Positions 47,073 to 58,966 of a stretch of DNA of 64,000 bases are shown in pieces. Below the pieces are notes generated by a model. The model saw nothing but the letters and a program-made list of their open reading frames with translations. It made no database searches and had not been told where the DNA came from. Position 1 is the stretch's first letter. The number at the start of each line of letters is the position of its first letter. The DNA is from Haemonchus contortus (Eukaryota; Nematoda; Chromadorea; Rhabditida; Trichostrongylidae), in the NCBI GenBank assembly GCA_000469685.2, contig LS997563.1, positions 28,807,897 to 28,871,896 of the forward strand, in the 5' to 3' direction. Made by a program: the position numbers and the translations under genes.

Positions 47073-48004
47073 AATCTGATCAGGGAAAGCAATATTTTTC
47101 ACTCAAAAGCGGAATATGTACATAACGGAAGCGGCTTCGAGGGCGAAGAATACATAGATGTTAATGCAAACTGGCAATGTTATCAAGAGGTAGCATATTT
47201 CATGTCAGTTTATGAGCAGACTGAGGTAGCAATTTTTGTTAATCCGTCAAGGTTCATGCCTTAAGTATTTTCTTCAATTCGCCTACATACATTTGGCCCA
47301 TATCAGCTTCTTGAGAGGGACACAAATGTTTACAAGCTCTGGTTATGAGATGATTATGAGACGAGTTTTCCTTTCCGTGAGAATTCTGAACTTTATGACT
47401 CTCCTCAATGTTGTTGATCAAGAAAAAAGTTCGCTCTCCTCAGCACCGAATCTGATTTTAATTTTTCAATCCCTAATCAAGATTCATGACCGAGTTGCAT
47501 GAATATTATATATTTATGCAATTTTTATAGCAAAAATCATTTGCTGCGAAATTCGATCGATTCCATGCAGTAGTTTTCTACTGACTGGTCTATGCCTGGC
47601 ATTACGTGATTGCCAGAGGGATAGCGACATACAAAGAATCAAACTAGGCACAATGTAATTTACTATAACGACTGTTGTTGACGTACTGGTCAACATCCTG
47701 AGCTCCATAGCATCATCGTTAAAAAGAGGTATTTATATGCCAATGTGCTGAGAGATACGAGCATATTGGAGAAATTTTCGGGTTCGAGCGAGGGGTAGTT
47801 ATCTTGGTCGTTCCTAGAATCTTGTTGAGCCAGTACCTGTAAACGATACAAATATATGTGGTGACGCATGGGTCACTTGACAGGGAATAAAGCCTGGTTA
47901 CCATACGATGAGGTAAAATGGTCGAAACAAGAACAGCCCAAGTGTAAGTGGGAGCCCAATAATGGGAAACTTCTAGATGACTGATGGCCACATTGGCATT
48001 CCGA

Positions 48005-48135
48005 AGCTTTTATAGGGAAGAGCATCGCTGAAACTGTCATTGTCTTCTTTTGAGCTATGTCAATGATTAAATTTCTATTGTATAATACATTGCCGAAAAT
48101 AAAGTTTTTCCGTGATAATTCGGATTGCGAAACAG
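48005..48135 (-). promoter_or_regulatory. Distal promoter block of protease gene C'
   Basis: Minus-strand tataaaagc at 48013-48005 and a gtttcgcaatcc box near 48134-48123 mirror those of gene C. The TATA lies 0.94 kb before the ATG. Confidence 0.65.
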
Positions 48136-49084
48136 CCCTTCCATGTTGGATAATATGTGATAGAATATGTGTTTGAAAGTTCCAACAAGGATTGTTCGAA
48201 ACTGAGCAGAAGCAAAGGTTGGAGGAGAGGAGTGGTGATTTCTAAGGACACAATCTCGCTTTGGGAGTGATCGACCGTAGTGGTTAACACATAACTTGCT
48301 GTAGGCTATTTTTGTTTTATATATCTTGCAACTCCCCATTTTTTCGTGTTGAAGATGGGGTGTCTTGCGAAATGTGAGATAACCCCTGCCCCTTGCCCTC
48401 TCACCCCTTCCGCTCTAATGGTGTCCCAGTTTCCGCAAACGTACGAGGACAACACTAATTCTTACCCAAGAAAACCTATCACACACAAGAAATATGGAGA
48501 GAAGTTCACTGTCACCTCTTTCATGGTGTCTCAGTCTCGGTGAAAGCACAGCAACACCACCAATACGACAGCGAAGCAAGCCCTTGAGTTAAATAAAAAG
48601 ATTCACTAAAAACCCCTTAGTGCACTATGTTTTTGGCATTATTAGTTGCGAACTTCTCTCTTTTTACACCTCGGCATTTTCGTTTGCGCTGGTAATATTT
48701 CTATCCAGGTTCACAGGAAGGGCTAATTATTGTGGGGTGGAATATCGAATATCGATTCGAACTGTGCGCGGCGAACTCACAGCGATTTTGACGATTTTAG
48801 CGCCTATTATTGGGGCCCAAATTTGGAGTAGAGTGAATTAGTGATATCAGCTGCTTGCACTAATCTATTCTACTTCACGTTTGTGCAGAGTCGTTCGAAT
48901 CGCCACGAGTTTCGACGCGCAGTTTGCTCGCGCAGTTTGAATTACCCGGATGTACCCATATCCTTAATCATTTAACTAGCGGCTGAGAGTTCGACGTCTT
49001 GAAAGGCCCGAGCGCAATTCGTGATGATACCAGCGTTTAACCCATTCATTAGCGATATGTCTGAATTTTACTGAAAAAATGCCC

Positions 49085-49650
49085 ACTTTATGGAAACCAT
49101 TGAACCGCTGCCACCACAAGCGACTTTCGGTCGTTAATGACAATTCTTAACTCTCCTCACTTTTATAATCAACGAAATCACGTTAAGTATGGCAGGGATC
49201 ACTTCTCATGTTCAATGCTGTTCCGTTTATTTCGGGACCTAGAACACCTATAACGCCTCTCTTGCATGAATCCTTTTTTCGCGTCAAGGGTGTGCACCTC
49301 ACTAAAGAATTGTCGTCGTTATTTTTCTGAACTTGATGTCCCGAGTGATAAGGTCGCTATGCCTCTACTTGGTAGGCGTTCTTTGATTCGTATAGCTAGC
49401 TGTATTCTTCTCTCACCGCTTTGATTTCACTCACATGTCCAACGTTCTAGCTGGTAGGTCACACAAATCCGGGCGCTATCCCTCGTTCTCCCTACAGCAC
49501 TAATGGTACAATCGTATGACAAGCGTTGTTCGTCGCGGGCCTGTTTCGAATCAAATGTTGCACGATGTTGTTGTTGGGAATGTTCACCAGTTAGACACCA
49601 TCTTAAAGCTCAGCTATATTTTAGTGTTATGCTATGCTGCAGTAATAAAC
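49085..49650. other. Intergenic stretch, nothing recognised
   Basis: Sequence outside the right arm of the inverted duplication. No match to the sequence outside the left arm was noticed. Confidence 0.4.
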
Positions 49651-49689
49651 CTACCAAATTTCAAAGAAAGATAGTGGCAGTTCCCCAAA

Positions 49690-50636
49690 GCTGGAAAGGA
49701 ATTTTTGATTTCAAGAGCACCGCTTTTTACTACGTTCTTCTACCAGATGATCACCGCAACAGCTATCTCGCAAGTCGTGTTCGTACAGATCAACTTCACG
49801 CTTCCATGCATAAATTTGAACTTCTGAAGGCGAATTTCTACCTTCCTGCATGGACCGGAAGATGTGGTAATTGCATGGAATGATGCCCGTGCTATACGAT
49901 GGATGCGTGAACGACTTGATGCCCAGCCTGTACAGGACGGCCTGAGATCTCTCGCTTTGTGTGGGTCGCGTTATGCCTAAACAACCACGGATTTGCAAGT
50001 TTCTGGGATGAGGCGGCAGCTTTCACCTTGACCTCCTGCAGCTCTTTAGAGAGGATCTCTGCCGTTACTGTGGCATTGTTGTTTAGGATGCTGCAGTGGA
50101 TGACTCCGTGGCGAGAGAACCAGAATGACAGAAGGCGCTTCTTTTCATGCATATTTCTCTTTGCACGGTTTGGCGGGGCCGCAACGAAATCCACTCAGAC
50201 TGGTTTGTTGGCAGAATTAAAGTTGTAAACCCACTTCTCATTTTGGCAAATGATGAGGGAGTACAGAATCGTCTCAGGCCATGAGTCTGAGGTTGTCGGA
50301 GCACACCTCAACCCGCTTCCTTGCCTATGCCGGCGTGAGGGACAACTTGACGCTTCTCCGAAACCTTGCCATATTCAATAAGGACTTTGTGGACGGTGGA
50401 ACAGGGTACCTGTGTGACCTTGCTTAAGTCGCGCAAGGACGATCTCTGTTCATCGTCCAGGGCATCCGGAATGCCTTGTCGATCGACGGTGGGAAGAGTA
50501 GGAAAGGAAATTTAGAGCTAGCAGAAAATAGCCCCAGGCGAGTACTTTCAGTGCTGCGAAATCATTATACAAAATGACAACGCTTTGCATTACGCGACGC
50601 TATTTACACATGGCCAACGAACTTTATGGACACCCT
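49690..50636 (-). pseudogene. Mariner-family transposase pseudogene
   Basis: On the minus strand, pieces in several frames read GIPDALDDEQRSSLRDLSKV and TQVPCSTVHKVL (N-terminal HTH). These are followed by WISLRPRQTVQREICMKR-type sequence, FWFSRHGVIHCSIL, and YSTGIIPCNYHIFRSMQEG (the YSPDLAPCDYHLFRSL region). The terminal repeat tatagggtgtccataaag lies on the minus strand near 50636-50619. The opposite end was not found. Confidence 0.8.
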
Positions 50637-51449
50637 ATACAAATACAAATTCTCTATAAAATCGCTGGTGCTACGACTTCTGTTCACAACATGTATAGCG
50701 CTCTGGAAGAGGGCATTACTCTTATCGACACAATCAAGAACTAGTTCTCCCGCTTCCAGGCAGAAGATTAGATGATCGAAAAGAGCTTCGGCGGAAGTGT
50801 TCCTCCGCCAGGAAGACCTCTTCGAAAATGAGTTTTTGTAAGAATAAGAAGAAGAGTAAAAAGTTAGCTTTTCTAGTTCATATTGCTTAGAACTTTCTCG
50901 AAGAGAACGCTTACAGACGCAAGGCCAATGGAACCTCCACCCTGGAACAATGGTGCTTCTGGGATTCCCAACCAATATCTGTTTCTCCATGCCACGGTGC
51001 AGAAAACGCAGATCGTGAACAATTTTCCAAACAATATTTTCAAAGTAAGTCCAGGAAGTTTTTTCATCACGGCTAGGACCCATTACAGTATTCCTGAGGT
51101 TTCCTTAATATTGCTGTCAAATCCTACACAATGTTCAGATATTTGTGTTTCCATGAGCTTAATTTCATCTTTTTGAAAAGGGAAGAATGCAAAAAAGAGT
51201 TTGCAAGTAGAGCTTCGTTGTCTCTATAAACATTCGCTTTTGTCATTCTAAGTACTGCCACTAGGCGCAACGTTTAAGAGCAACGCAACGTTTTGCCTCG
51301 TTTAAGAGCGAACACGGAATCGCCAGTGGTCGTGAACATTGCATCATTATCGAATTTTCAACTTATTCCACTGTGCGATGATGCTCAAGGTTAGCTTTTA
51401 CTTATTCTTGAAAATCTGGCCATTTCATAGCAGTTCAAAAAGTGTGATT
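50637..51449. other. Intergenic stretch, nothing recognised
   Basis: The longest open frame (51083-50604, minus) shows no family resemblance and overlaps the mariner terminus. No splice-supported gene was found. Confidence 0.35.
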
Positions 51450-51453
51450 CTAT

Positions 51454-51678
51454 GAAGAATCGGCACATTCCTCAGTGGCTCTCTAAGCGAATACAACATG
51501 CTTGTTTTCATGGTCGGAGACAGTGTAGGAATTGCGGAGGAAGACGACACATATGATGCAATGGGACCTAAAAAGAAAATCATCAAAAGTATGATAAAGA
51601 AGTTCCATAACAAGAGGTGTACCAATCGGAGGTGGAATCTCAACTCCCATGAAGGCGAGGGTAAAGGTCTTGTTGGTC
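51454..51678 (-). pseudogene. Decayed last two exons of a protease A1 paralogue
   Basis: On the minus strand, about 51678-51622 matches exon 10 of gene B (QTNKTFTLAFMGVEIPPPIG). About 51568-51454 matches exon 11, with the LGDVFLRN region turned into a stop-containing, frame-disrupted sequence (an in-frame TAG precedes RATEECADSS). The 3' flank resembles that of gene B rather than C. No other exons were found upstream, so only the gene tail remains. Confidence 0.85.
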
Positions 51679-51789
51679 TAAAAAAATTACAGGGAGGCTG
51701 ATGTCACTTTGCAAATCAGATTGGCAGCAACACCCTCCCTTTACATTTGTGCAAGGCTTGAACGTAACATTCAGAGAATTTATTTGGTT

Positions 51790-53020
51790 TATTCAACACA
51801 AAAATACTTCAACAAAAAGGTGAGATCCGTAATCGAGATAGTGGCCCTCTTTAGCCACGACGTCCCTCCATTGACTGGGCAGAGCACTGATGCCATTCAT
51901 CCAGAAAGAAGAAGGGCATGAAGCGATATATTCTTCTACTGCACTTTTGACCTCCTGACGGTTATGAAGTTTTTCCCTTTGAGGTAAGCTTGCAGAGTCC
52001 TGGAGGCGTGGTAGTCGCAAGGGCTAGGGTCAGGTGAATACGGAGGATGGGGCAGCCAGGTAATTCCAAGCCTTTCCAGCTCCTCAGCCGTCGCCCTAGC
52101 ATGATGTGGTCGAGCGCGACCCATCAAAATCAGAAACTTTCCCTGCATTCGGTGTGAAACCGGGGCTCGAGACACCATCTCCCGCAGCTGCTCGCAGAAT
52201 ACCCTTGCAGTCACAGCAGCACCCCAGGTAGGATCTCATAGTAAAAACAGCCGGCGGAGCAGAAGAAAAACGATATCATCTCCTTTTTGACGTGGGCCCA
52301 CGCTTTGCAACGGCTTCTGGCTTTATGTCGATTGGTAACCACTGCAACTTCATGTGTGGATTATCATAATGAATCCGCTTCTCATCCTGAGCGATGATGA
52401 AGCTCGTCCAATCCACCGTTCGCTTGCGGTCGAGTAGCTTCCGACACACATCGAGCCGCACCTGACGCTCGCTCTCAGTAAAGGTGTGGGGGATAATTGC
52501 AAGAATTGCTGCGCGAAAGCGACGTCTGCGTAGGACATCGTAGATGGTGGAACGGGGAGCAGAATTCGTCCTCTCCATTTCTCTCAAGCTTTGAGAAGGA
52601 TTGCTTCAGACGGAGGCTAAGACAATTTCGGTCTTGGTAGAACGTGGACGTCCGCTCCGTGGCACTTCGTCGAAGTGAAACTCTCTTCTAGAGAAGCGGT
52701 CGTACCACCTATAGCAGGTGGCGAGGGAAGGTGCAGTACTGCCCATCGATCACTGCTCATTCCGCTCTTGAGTGGCGGAGCGACCAGATTAGTAGTAATG
52801 AAGCAGAAGGCGCCTGTAGTCGTGTCAGTCGAAAATAATTTAAATGTTGATAACTCACTTCCAAAGATAAAGTGCAATACGATTCTATTGTTCTGACGAT
52901 CTACCAAGAGTGCCCTTTTCCTGTCATTTTTTTCGTGGATCTGCTTCATCTCTTTCTTGCGCAACATGGTTGCGAAATTCATGACCGAAATTTTCTCAAA
53001 ACTTTTGAGACACCCTATAG
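51790..53020 (-). pseudogene. Mariner transposon, nearly full-length, inactive
   Basis: The right terminus reads tatagggtgtctcaaaagtt on the minus strand near 53017. Transposase parts follow in order. An N-terminal HTH contains CYRWYDRFSRREFHFDEVPR, then SLREMERTNSAPRSTIYDVL. A catalytic block (52480-52280) has DVCRKLLDRKRTVDWTSFII, AQDEKRIHYDN and LQWLPIDIKPEAVAK. The C-terminal block (52214-51936) has LPHPPYSPDPSPCDYHASRTL. Stops and frameshifts interrupt it and no left terminus was recognised. Confidence 0.88.
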
Positions 53021-53089
53021 ATTGATTCCATCGGCTGCTGGGCCGCTAATGCAATGATGTCTCAAGTAAACCCATCCGGTTTCTATTGT

Positions 53090-53760
53090 TGCAGACTTTG
53101 TGCCCACCTTAAGCGAGCATGAAAAATAGGTTCTAAATGACTAAATCAATTTTCCTCTGGTGCTTCCTAACATAACATTTCCGCAAAACTTCACTGACAG
53201 TGGGTTTTGTAAAAAAATTTTGAACAACTTGGGTCCGAGGAAACAACTCATGTATACGCCCCACCTCCCGTGCATGGAGTTCGACCTTGCCGATTACCGT
53301 CGAGACTCCCATATTGCCACCTACGAGGAGTTAAGGATTTCCTGCCAGACACAAATGCTCATGCGCGCACATACATACACATGCACACCCATGCACACGT
53401 ATACAAGGAAGCCATGGCTTTCTCAAAGTCATCATCGATACGTTCAGCTCTAAGAATGATAGCAGAAAAACCGCTAGACAATTCGAATATGGAATCAATC
53501 AAATGGGCTGTATCATTCATGGTACTTTCACTTAAGTTTGTTTGCCAATGAATTATCTTATTTTGTAGACACCAATCTGAGTGGTATGGCCACAGCAGTG
53601 TTCATTCCCTACTCTACATCCACTATGATCAAGATCACCTGAAAAATAGCTGTAAAAAGGCACGGTAGAGGGCTCTGTCCAACATTATTCCCACGTCCAT
53701 CGCGAGTCGGCTGTCTCGAACGCAGAAAGGAGTTCTATTTGAGTCTGTTGGCGTCATCAG
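53090..53760 (-). repeat. Dispersed repeat block, copy 3 (inverse)
   Basis: Matches the block at 43358-43960 in reverse: gtgcccaccttaagcgagca near 53100, CA-rich acatacacatgcacacccat near 53370, tcattccctactctacatcc near 53605. It is 9 kb away and outside the inverted duplication, so the block is dispersed. Confidence 0.65.
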
Positions 53761-54928
53761 CAGACTTTAGTACGGAAAGAGGAGAGCTCGGGCGTCAGCC
53801 GGGCCATCCGATTTTAATAAATGGACCGAGAGGCACAAAAATTCTCGAAAGGAATGGTGATTAGCATCCCTACAGGATATTTTGTAGTTGTGAAGGAGGA
53901 AAAACGAGTGACCAGTTTTTTCCCTGAATAAATTCAAGCTTGAAATCGGAATCTTACCTTGCCCTATATCATGGCCCCTGTTGCATGTGAGCAGTGACGA
54001 TCAGAATAGTAGATCGGAATTTATTTATCGCCACATTTCGATAGCTCAGTATTCTAAAAGAGGGTAAAACGGAGTGGTGTAGAAAGCTGATCTTCTGAAA
54101 CTGTTATAAAAAGGTTGGGTTGTACTCTCGTTTTCGAGCAATGCCAGGAACATAGTACCTCCTCCATTCGAAATGCTAACCACGGACATCTAAAAACGGA
54201 GTTTAGACTTCCGATTGATGAGGACCCTCTCCAATACTTCTCCATCAAAGGAAGATTCCTATGATAAACTGGACCGTCAGTTAGCAGATAAGCTGAGCGT
54301 TCAGCTTGTCGTGTGGTCTATGCATAAAGTGTCCATCGAAATACCACTTATTCGAAGGACGAGCAAAGTTCTGCGGCCCTTCGAAACCCTTCCCCTCACG
54401 TTGACAGTGCATGGCCTATGATGTCGATTTAAGTGGCTTACTCCGTGCGTCACTTTAAGCGTTGCCGCCCCTTAAGTGTACCTGGCCTGACCATAGTATC
54501 CAGTCACACGGCATCCATAAAATCTTGGACGTGCCAAGGTTCCTTGCAGTAGTCACTTTGGAAGGGAAAAGGTGAATCTCCGCAATAGAGGGTAACTAAA
54601 AAGCCAAAAAATGTGAAAGGACGTAGCTCGCAGGTGTGACATTTTACGGGAAGTTGCAGGCTGCGTCCTTTCCATAGTGCGCTTATTAATGCTGCATGCC
54701 TATCCTGGTTTCGTAGAGTGCAATCCTCCAAGTAGCATGTCGAAGCGAGAAGGTGCGCTAAGGCAGAAGGGTGAGCACATCATCTTCTTCAACACTTTTT
54801 CGATAATCTTAAATGCTCGCTTGGTTCAGCTCGGCCTCCGAAGCTCCGTCGCCATCGACTTCTCGACCTAGCTACACGTAATTAGAGTGTTCAGAGGTAC
54901 TCGTTCAGTTTACCGTGAAGGTAGCATC
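53761..54928. other. Intergenic stretch, nothing recognised
   Basis: Open frames at 54054-54248 (-), 54215-54421 (+) and 54504-54731 (-) show no family resemblance. Confidence 0.35.
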
Positions 54929-55250
54929 AAAAGTCTATCGGTATCTCATGAACATCATCTTCGTTGAGTTTATCCGTGAACCGATCTTCCCCGAAGCGTT
55001 GCCGAATTCGATGAGCATTAGTTCAACCTGCTTCGTTCGCCCATTCGATGTTATAAGAACGATGCCATCTGCAATGTAGAGATGGTTCAAGTAGGGACCG
55101 TCGACTTTCCCCTCATACCTTCTCATTTCTCATGTTTTCTAGAGCGGCACTAAAAAGTTTGGGTGAGAAGTATCGCACCCTCCCTAAATTCACGATGACT
55201 CCTTTCGAGAATGGCGATAACCTAGTCATGATGTTGTAGTGAAGTTCATG
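54929..55250 (-). pseudogene. RTE-type LINE reverse transcriptase fragment
   Basis: On the minus strand, SPKLFSAALENMRN is followed by GPYLNHLYIADGIVLITSNG, the RTE catalytic region with the FADD box changed to YIADG. GKIGSRINSTKMMFMRYR comes next. Frameshifts are present. The fragment ends exactly where the TIR element at 55251 begins. Confidence 0.85.
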
Positions 55251-56524
55251 TACAGGGTGTCCCAAAATTATTTGCGCCGATTTATAGCAATATATTTGAA
55301 ACTTCTCAACGGCGAAAGACGATGGAATTTCTATGCACGCTAGCTAACTCTATGCGCCACAACATGCTAAAGTCGCATTTCAAAATATCCCCCGTGAGCG
55401 CGAATAGAAGTCAAAGTTTGCTTTCGACTTGATCGCATGTGGCACGCAGGTATCCTTCTCCATTTCTTCCCAGCCGTCCTCCAGCTTCTGCATTCTAGGA
55501 CTCCAAACTGGGACTGCAAACTCGACAGGTCCTCTTCTAATCAGGGACCATTCGTGGGATTCAAGTGAGTCAAGTTCTGGAAAATAGGATGACCACTCCT
55601 CTTCACCAATGAAGTCGGGCAGCTGTCGTCGGCACCACTCGCGGGCAAGCTTGGCTTTGTGGGCTAGAGTAGCGTCCTGCTGGAAGGACTATGAGATGTT
55701 TCAGAAAACGTAATCGGATCAATGTTCTATTTACTTCCATTAGTACGCCGTGTGAGTACTGGCCTTGGTCAATTTTCACGCCTGCACCCAAGAAACCACA
55801 AGCGGCTTACCCTTGCCAGGAATTTCCTCGAAAAACATCATTTTACTGTTCTGATAACAACCTTTATGTGAGATATTACACACTGGATCTTTCTTTCCGG
55901 AACGCGAAAGTTTGGTTGTTGAGGGATGGTTTTATCGTAAAAAATTTTTTGATCAGAGAAAACGACGAAGGGTAGCGTGTCATGACTCAAGTGGGTCTGC
56001 GACTTTCTGCATTTTTTTGGATCTGCAGAATCTATCGAGATCGGGATTGGAGCATACGATAGGAATGGTATTGAGGCTTCTGCATGACATTCTTCCATCG
56101 CGATAACTCCTGTAAGCCGTGCTCGTTGACTTTCTTCTGATGAGTCACCCAGGATCCCGACCGATTGGCATACGGACCATTTTAAAAGTCATATCTTCAG
56201 AAACATTCTTCCTTTCTATCTTTCCTGGTGCGTCTCGATTAAATTTTCTTTTCTATATCGTTTAATAGCCTCCTATACGGTTATTAGAAAAATCCCAAAG
56301 AATTCCATAACGCCCTTCCACTTCTCGCGCGCCAATGATTGCAAGTGGCATTGAATGAGCCTCCTCCATCTAACAGATAATGGGAGTTCCACATCAGCAA
56401 CCATGCATATTGCAAGAAAACCTTCTTATGCAACTAATTAATAACAGGTAATGTGAATTTGATAGACTATTTCTACATTGAAAATTACTGAACTTTGGCG
56501 CAAATAATTTTGGATCACCCTGTA
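55251..56524 (-). mobile_element. Full-length Tc1/mariner-superfamily element, inactive
   Basis: The TIRs cagggtgtcccaaaattatt (from 55253) and its near complement (to 56522) are flanked by TA, making 1.27 kb. The minus strand holds transposase pieces: VVFSDQKIFYD (first Asp block), then SFQQDATLAHKAKLAREWCR (second Asp block). WSSYFPELDSLESHEWSL sits at the third acidic position. A frameshift and a TAG separate the blocks. The style suggests an ITm-type clade rather than classical mariner, but that assignment is tentative. Confidence 0.85.
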
Positions 56525-58130
56525 TACAAAGGTTTTCTTGTTCCAGCAGTGTCCTTCAAGGTGGTGTGTTGTCTCTCTTGTTATTTGTAGTGCACACATA
56601 CGATTTACCTTTATATCTCTATACTCACCCTTCGATCAAAATAAAATGCCGATAAAACATATGACGTTCACAGCAAGGATAATCACGGTCAGATACATCA
56701 AGCTTTAACCTAATTCATTCGCAACATGATGGATTGGGCTACTACTTGGAGAATACGTGTAAACTTTGCGAAAACATTTGTACTCCATTTAGGTAAGGCC
56801 ATAGCCGAATCATACAGTCGTATCGTAGTCAACAATAGTTAATTAAATACTTCATAAGAGGTTCGTGATCTTGGATTTATTGTCAATTTTAACTTGGACT
56901 TCTCGCACCACATTGTTGTATTCGTTCAAAAAGCCTTCGCAGCACTATTCGCCATTATTAGAAATGTTCGGTTTAACGATGCTTCGATTTCGACAAGGCT
57001 GTATGAGCATATGTTGTTCCCATTCTCGAATATGGTTCACAGATATGGAATCCTCATACCGGGAACCTTCAGGCAAAAATTGAGAAAGTTCAGGAAGCTT
57101 TCACCAAAACATTTATAAATGTCTCCTTACCCAACATACCCACGATCTTTACCGAACAGTGATGACCACCTGCATCGTTTCAAGCTCAAAAGATTATTGT
57201 ACAGATGAGTATTCAATGAAATGGCACAGTGCGTAATAAAAGTATGTAGACACCTCATTATTCTGTAAGTTAAGTTAGTTTCGGTTTAAACGTCAATTTC
57301 TGCATATTTTCAGTTCGGGTCATCTTCGATGATTTATGCAGCTGTCCATCTCTTACGGTCTACGAAGGAATGGCTCCAACACCGCGGTGTTTATGTGATG
57401 CATTGGCCAGCCTGTTCTTCTCACTGCAACCCAATTGGAAACTGGAGGCAGCGATCCTGGCTGCTTGGAAAAATGACAAACATCGCAAACTTGGTTCAGA
57501 ACTTGCCTGACAGCAGGTTCGGTCTGGTCAAGACTTGGGAGGATCTTTCGATTATTGATCGCAATCATATCCCTTTGTTTTGTATAGTGTCCACATACTT
57601 TTGTTACAAAGAAGAGTTCTCCTTGAATAAACAAGTGGAAGCTTCTCGAAAATTTCAAATTGACAAGTATTCTGGGGTTTTCTCATTCGAATATTGGAAA
57701 AGTACATGAGATCCAGCTCGAAATTCATTGGCAATCCCGATAAGCCAAAATTGTGAGGTGTCCACATACTTTTATTACGCACTGAATTCTGTTTTGAAAT
57801 GCTGAAAAGTGAACTCAAGCTACTTCGCAGTAAGTACTGGGTAATCAGACCGTGCAGAGGTCGTACCGCTTCGTTATCACTACAATGCCCTACACTTTTT
57901 TTGTCACCATTAGAATTGCAAATACTAATGCGTTCAAAAAGAAGTTGAGAAACTTAAACCTTCTTGCTTTGTTAGGCATACAAGATTTGTATAGCCTGAA
58001 GAGTATCCTCTTATGGATATGGTTTTTCTTAATGTGCGTTTTTTGGCTTTTGTAACTGACTTCGTTTTCTTGCTTGCTCCTGAGGCGCCCCTTCGTGTAT
58101 ATTTTTTTAAATAAATAAATAAATAAATAT
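56525..58130 (+). pseudogene. Decayed CR1/Jockey-like LINE fragment, interrupted
   Basis: Pieces of a non-LTR reverse transcriptase are visible: VLQGGVLSLLLFVVHTYDLP (56550), then ILEYGSQIWNPHTGNLQAK and EKVQEAFTKTF (about 57020-57110). After the 558-bp insertion at 57227-57784, a C-terminal region continues and ends near a (TAAA)n run at 58109. These pieces are related to the LINE at 60192. The 5' side stops at the element ending at 56524. Confidence 0.7.
57227..57784 (+). mobile_element. Tc1-like deletion derivative with 30-bp TIRs
   Basis: The TIRs cagtgcgtaataaaagtatg (57227) and its complement (to 57784) differ by one base over 30. Inside, STKEWLQHRGVYVMHWPACS, then CNPIGNW, matches the last catalytic region of Tc1-like transposases; the first two-thirds of the gene is missing. 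The expected flanking TA dinucleotides are not seen. Confidence 0.85.
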
Positions 58131-58470
58131 AGAAACATTCACATATATTGGGTAGAAACGCCTTTGATATTCAAGACTTCTCTTTTCACTTCAGGCTCGT
58201 CATTATCGAAGATCTGTCTCATGGTCCATGGTATTAAGTTAAATATAATGGCATCCTCTACTCTCACGTTACTTGAATGATGAATGAGTTTTTGACAGTG
58301 TGAATGCTCGAATGGTTGTCCTTCATCTTATATTATGTCAAGCTGATGAGAGTGAAAGGAGGCCGTGTAAAAAGGTCGAGGATCAGAGAAAGTACGCAGA
58401 TTGGGCAAAATTATCAGTACCGTCTGGATCTGCTTCCTTATACAGTAACGAGGCCTTGGTAGTTTTACAC
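58131..58470. other. Intergenic stretch, nothing recognised
   Basis: No feature could be supported between the LINE tail and the foldback element. Confidence 0.4.
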
Positions 58471-58966
58471 TAACCAGGGAGGGGTAGTCTACTTACCGTG
58501 GGACTTTGAATGGAGACCCAAATAAATCGATAGAGTTTTGAATGTTGTTTACGAAAATGGAAATTAAAATTGCAAAATGATCCTCCTTAAAAAGTTATGG
58601 GGGCCCGAATTTGGCTCGACAGTAGTATCAATTGGAAAGCGAACTCGTCGCTTCCATATCTACCGCCCACGTGATCTAGTGGTAGTGGTGTCGCTTCGTG
58701 GGGGTAAAATGAGGATTCCCTCCCCGCCATTGTCCGCACTTTTGCAAAGTGTTTTTTCATTTTATCAAAGGCTCTCTAAACGTTTTCTGATATTTCTTTA
58801 GACAATCGATACTACTGTCGAGCAAAATTCGGGCCCCCATAACTTTTTAAGGAGAATCATTTTGCAGTTTTAAGTTCCATTTTCGTAAACAGCATTCAAA
58901 ACTCTATCGATTTATCTGGGTCTCCATTCAAAGTCCCACGGTAAGTAGACTACCCCTCCCTGGTAA
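58471..58966. mobile_element. Foldback element with 164-bp inverted repeats
   Basis: The left arm 58471-58634 and right arm 58803-58966 are inverse copies with only about 7-9 differences. Both start taccaggg/taaccaggg and include gttatgggggcccgaatttt-like sequence. The 168-bp centre contains a tRNA A-box-like string, gatctagtggtagtgg. No coding potential was found. TA-like termini suggest a Tc1/mariner-type MITE. Confidence 0.9.

Noticed and set aside
50604..51083. 159-codon minus-strand frame
   Set aside because: No family resemblance, and it runs into the terminal repeat of a mariner remnant.
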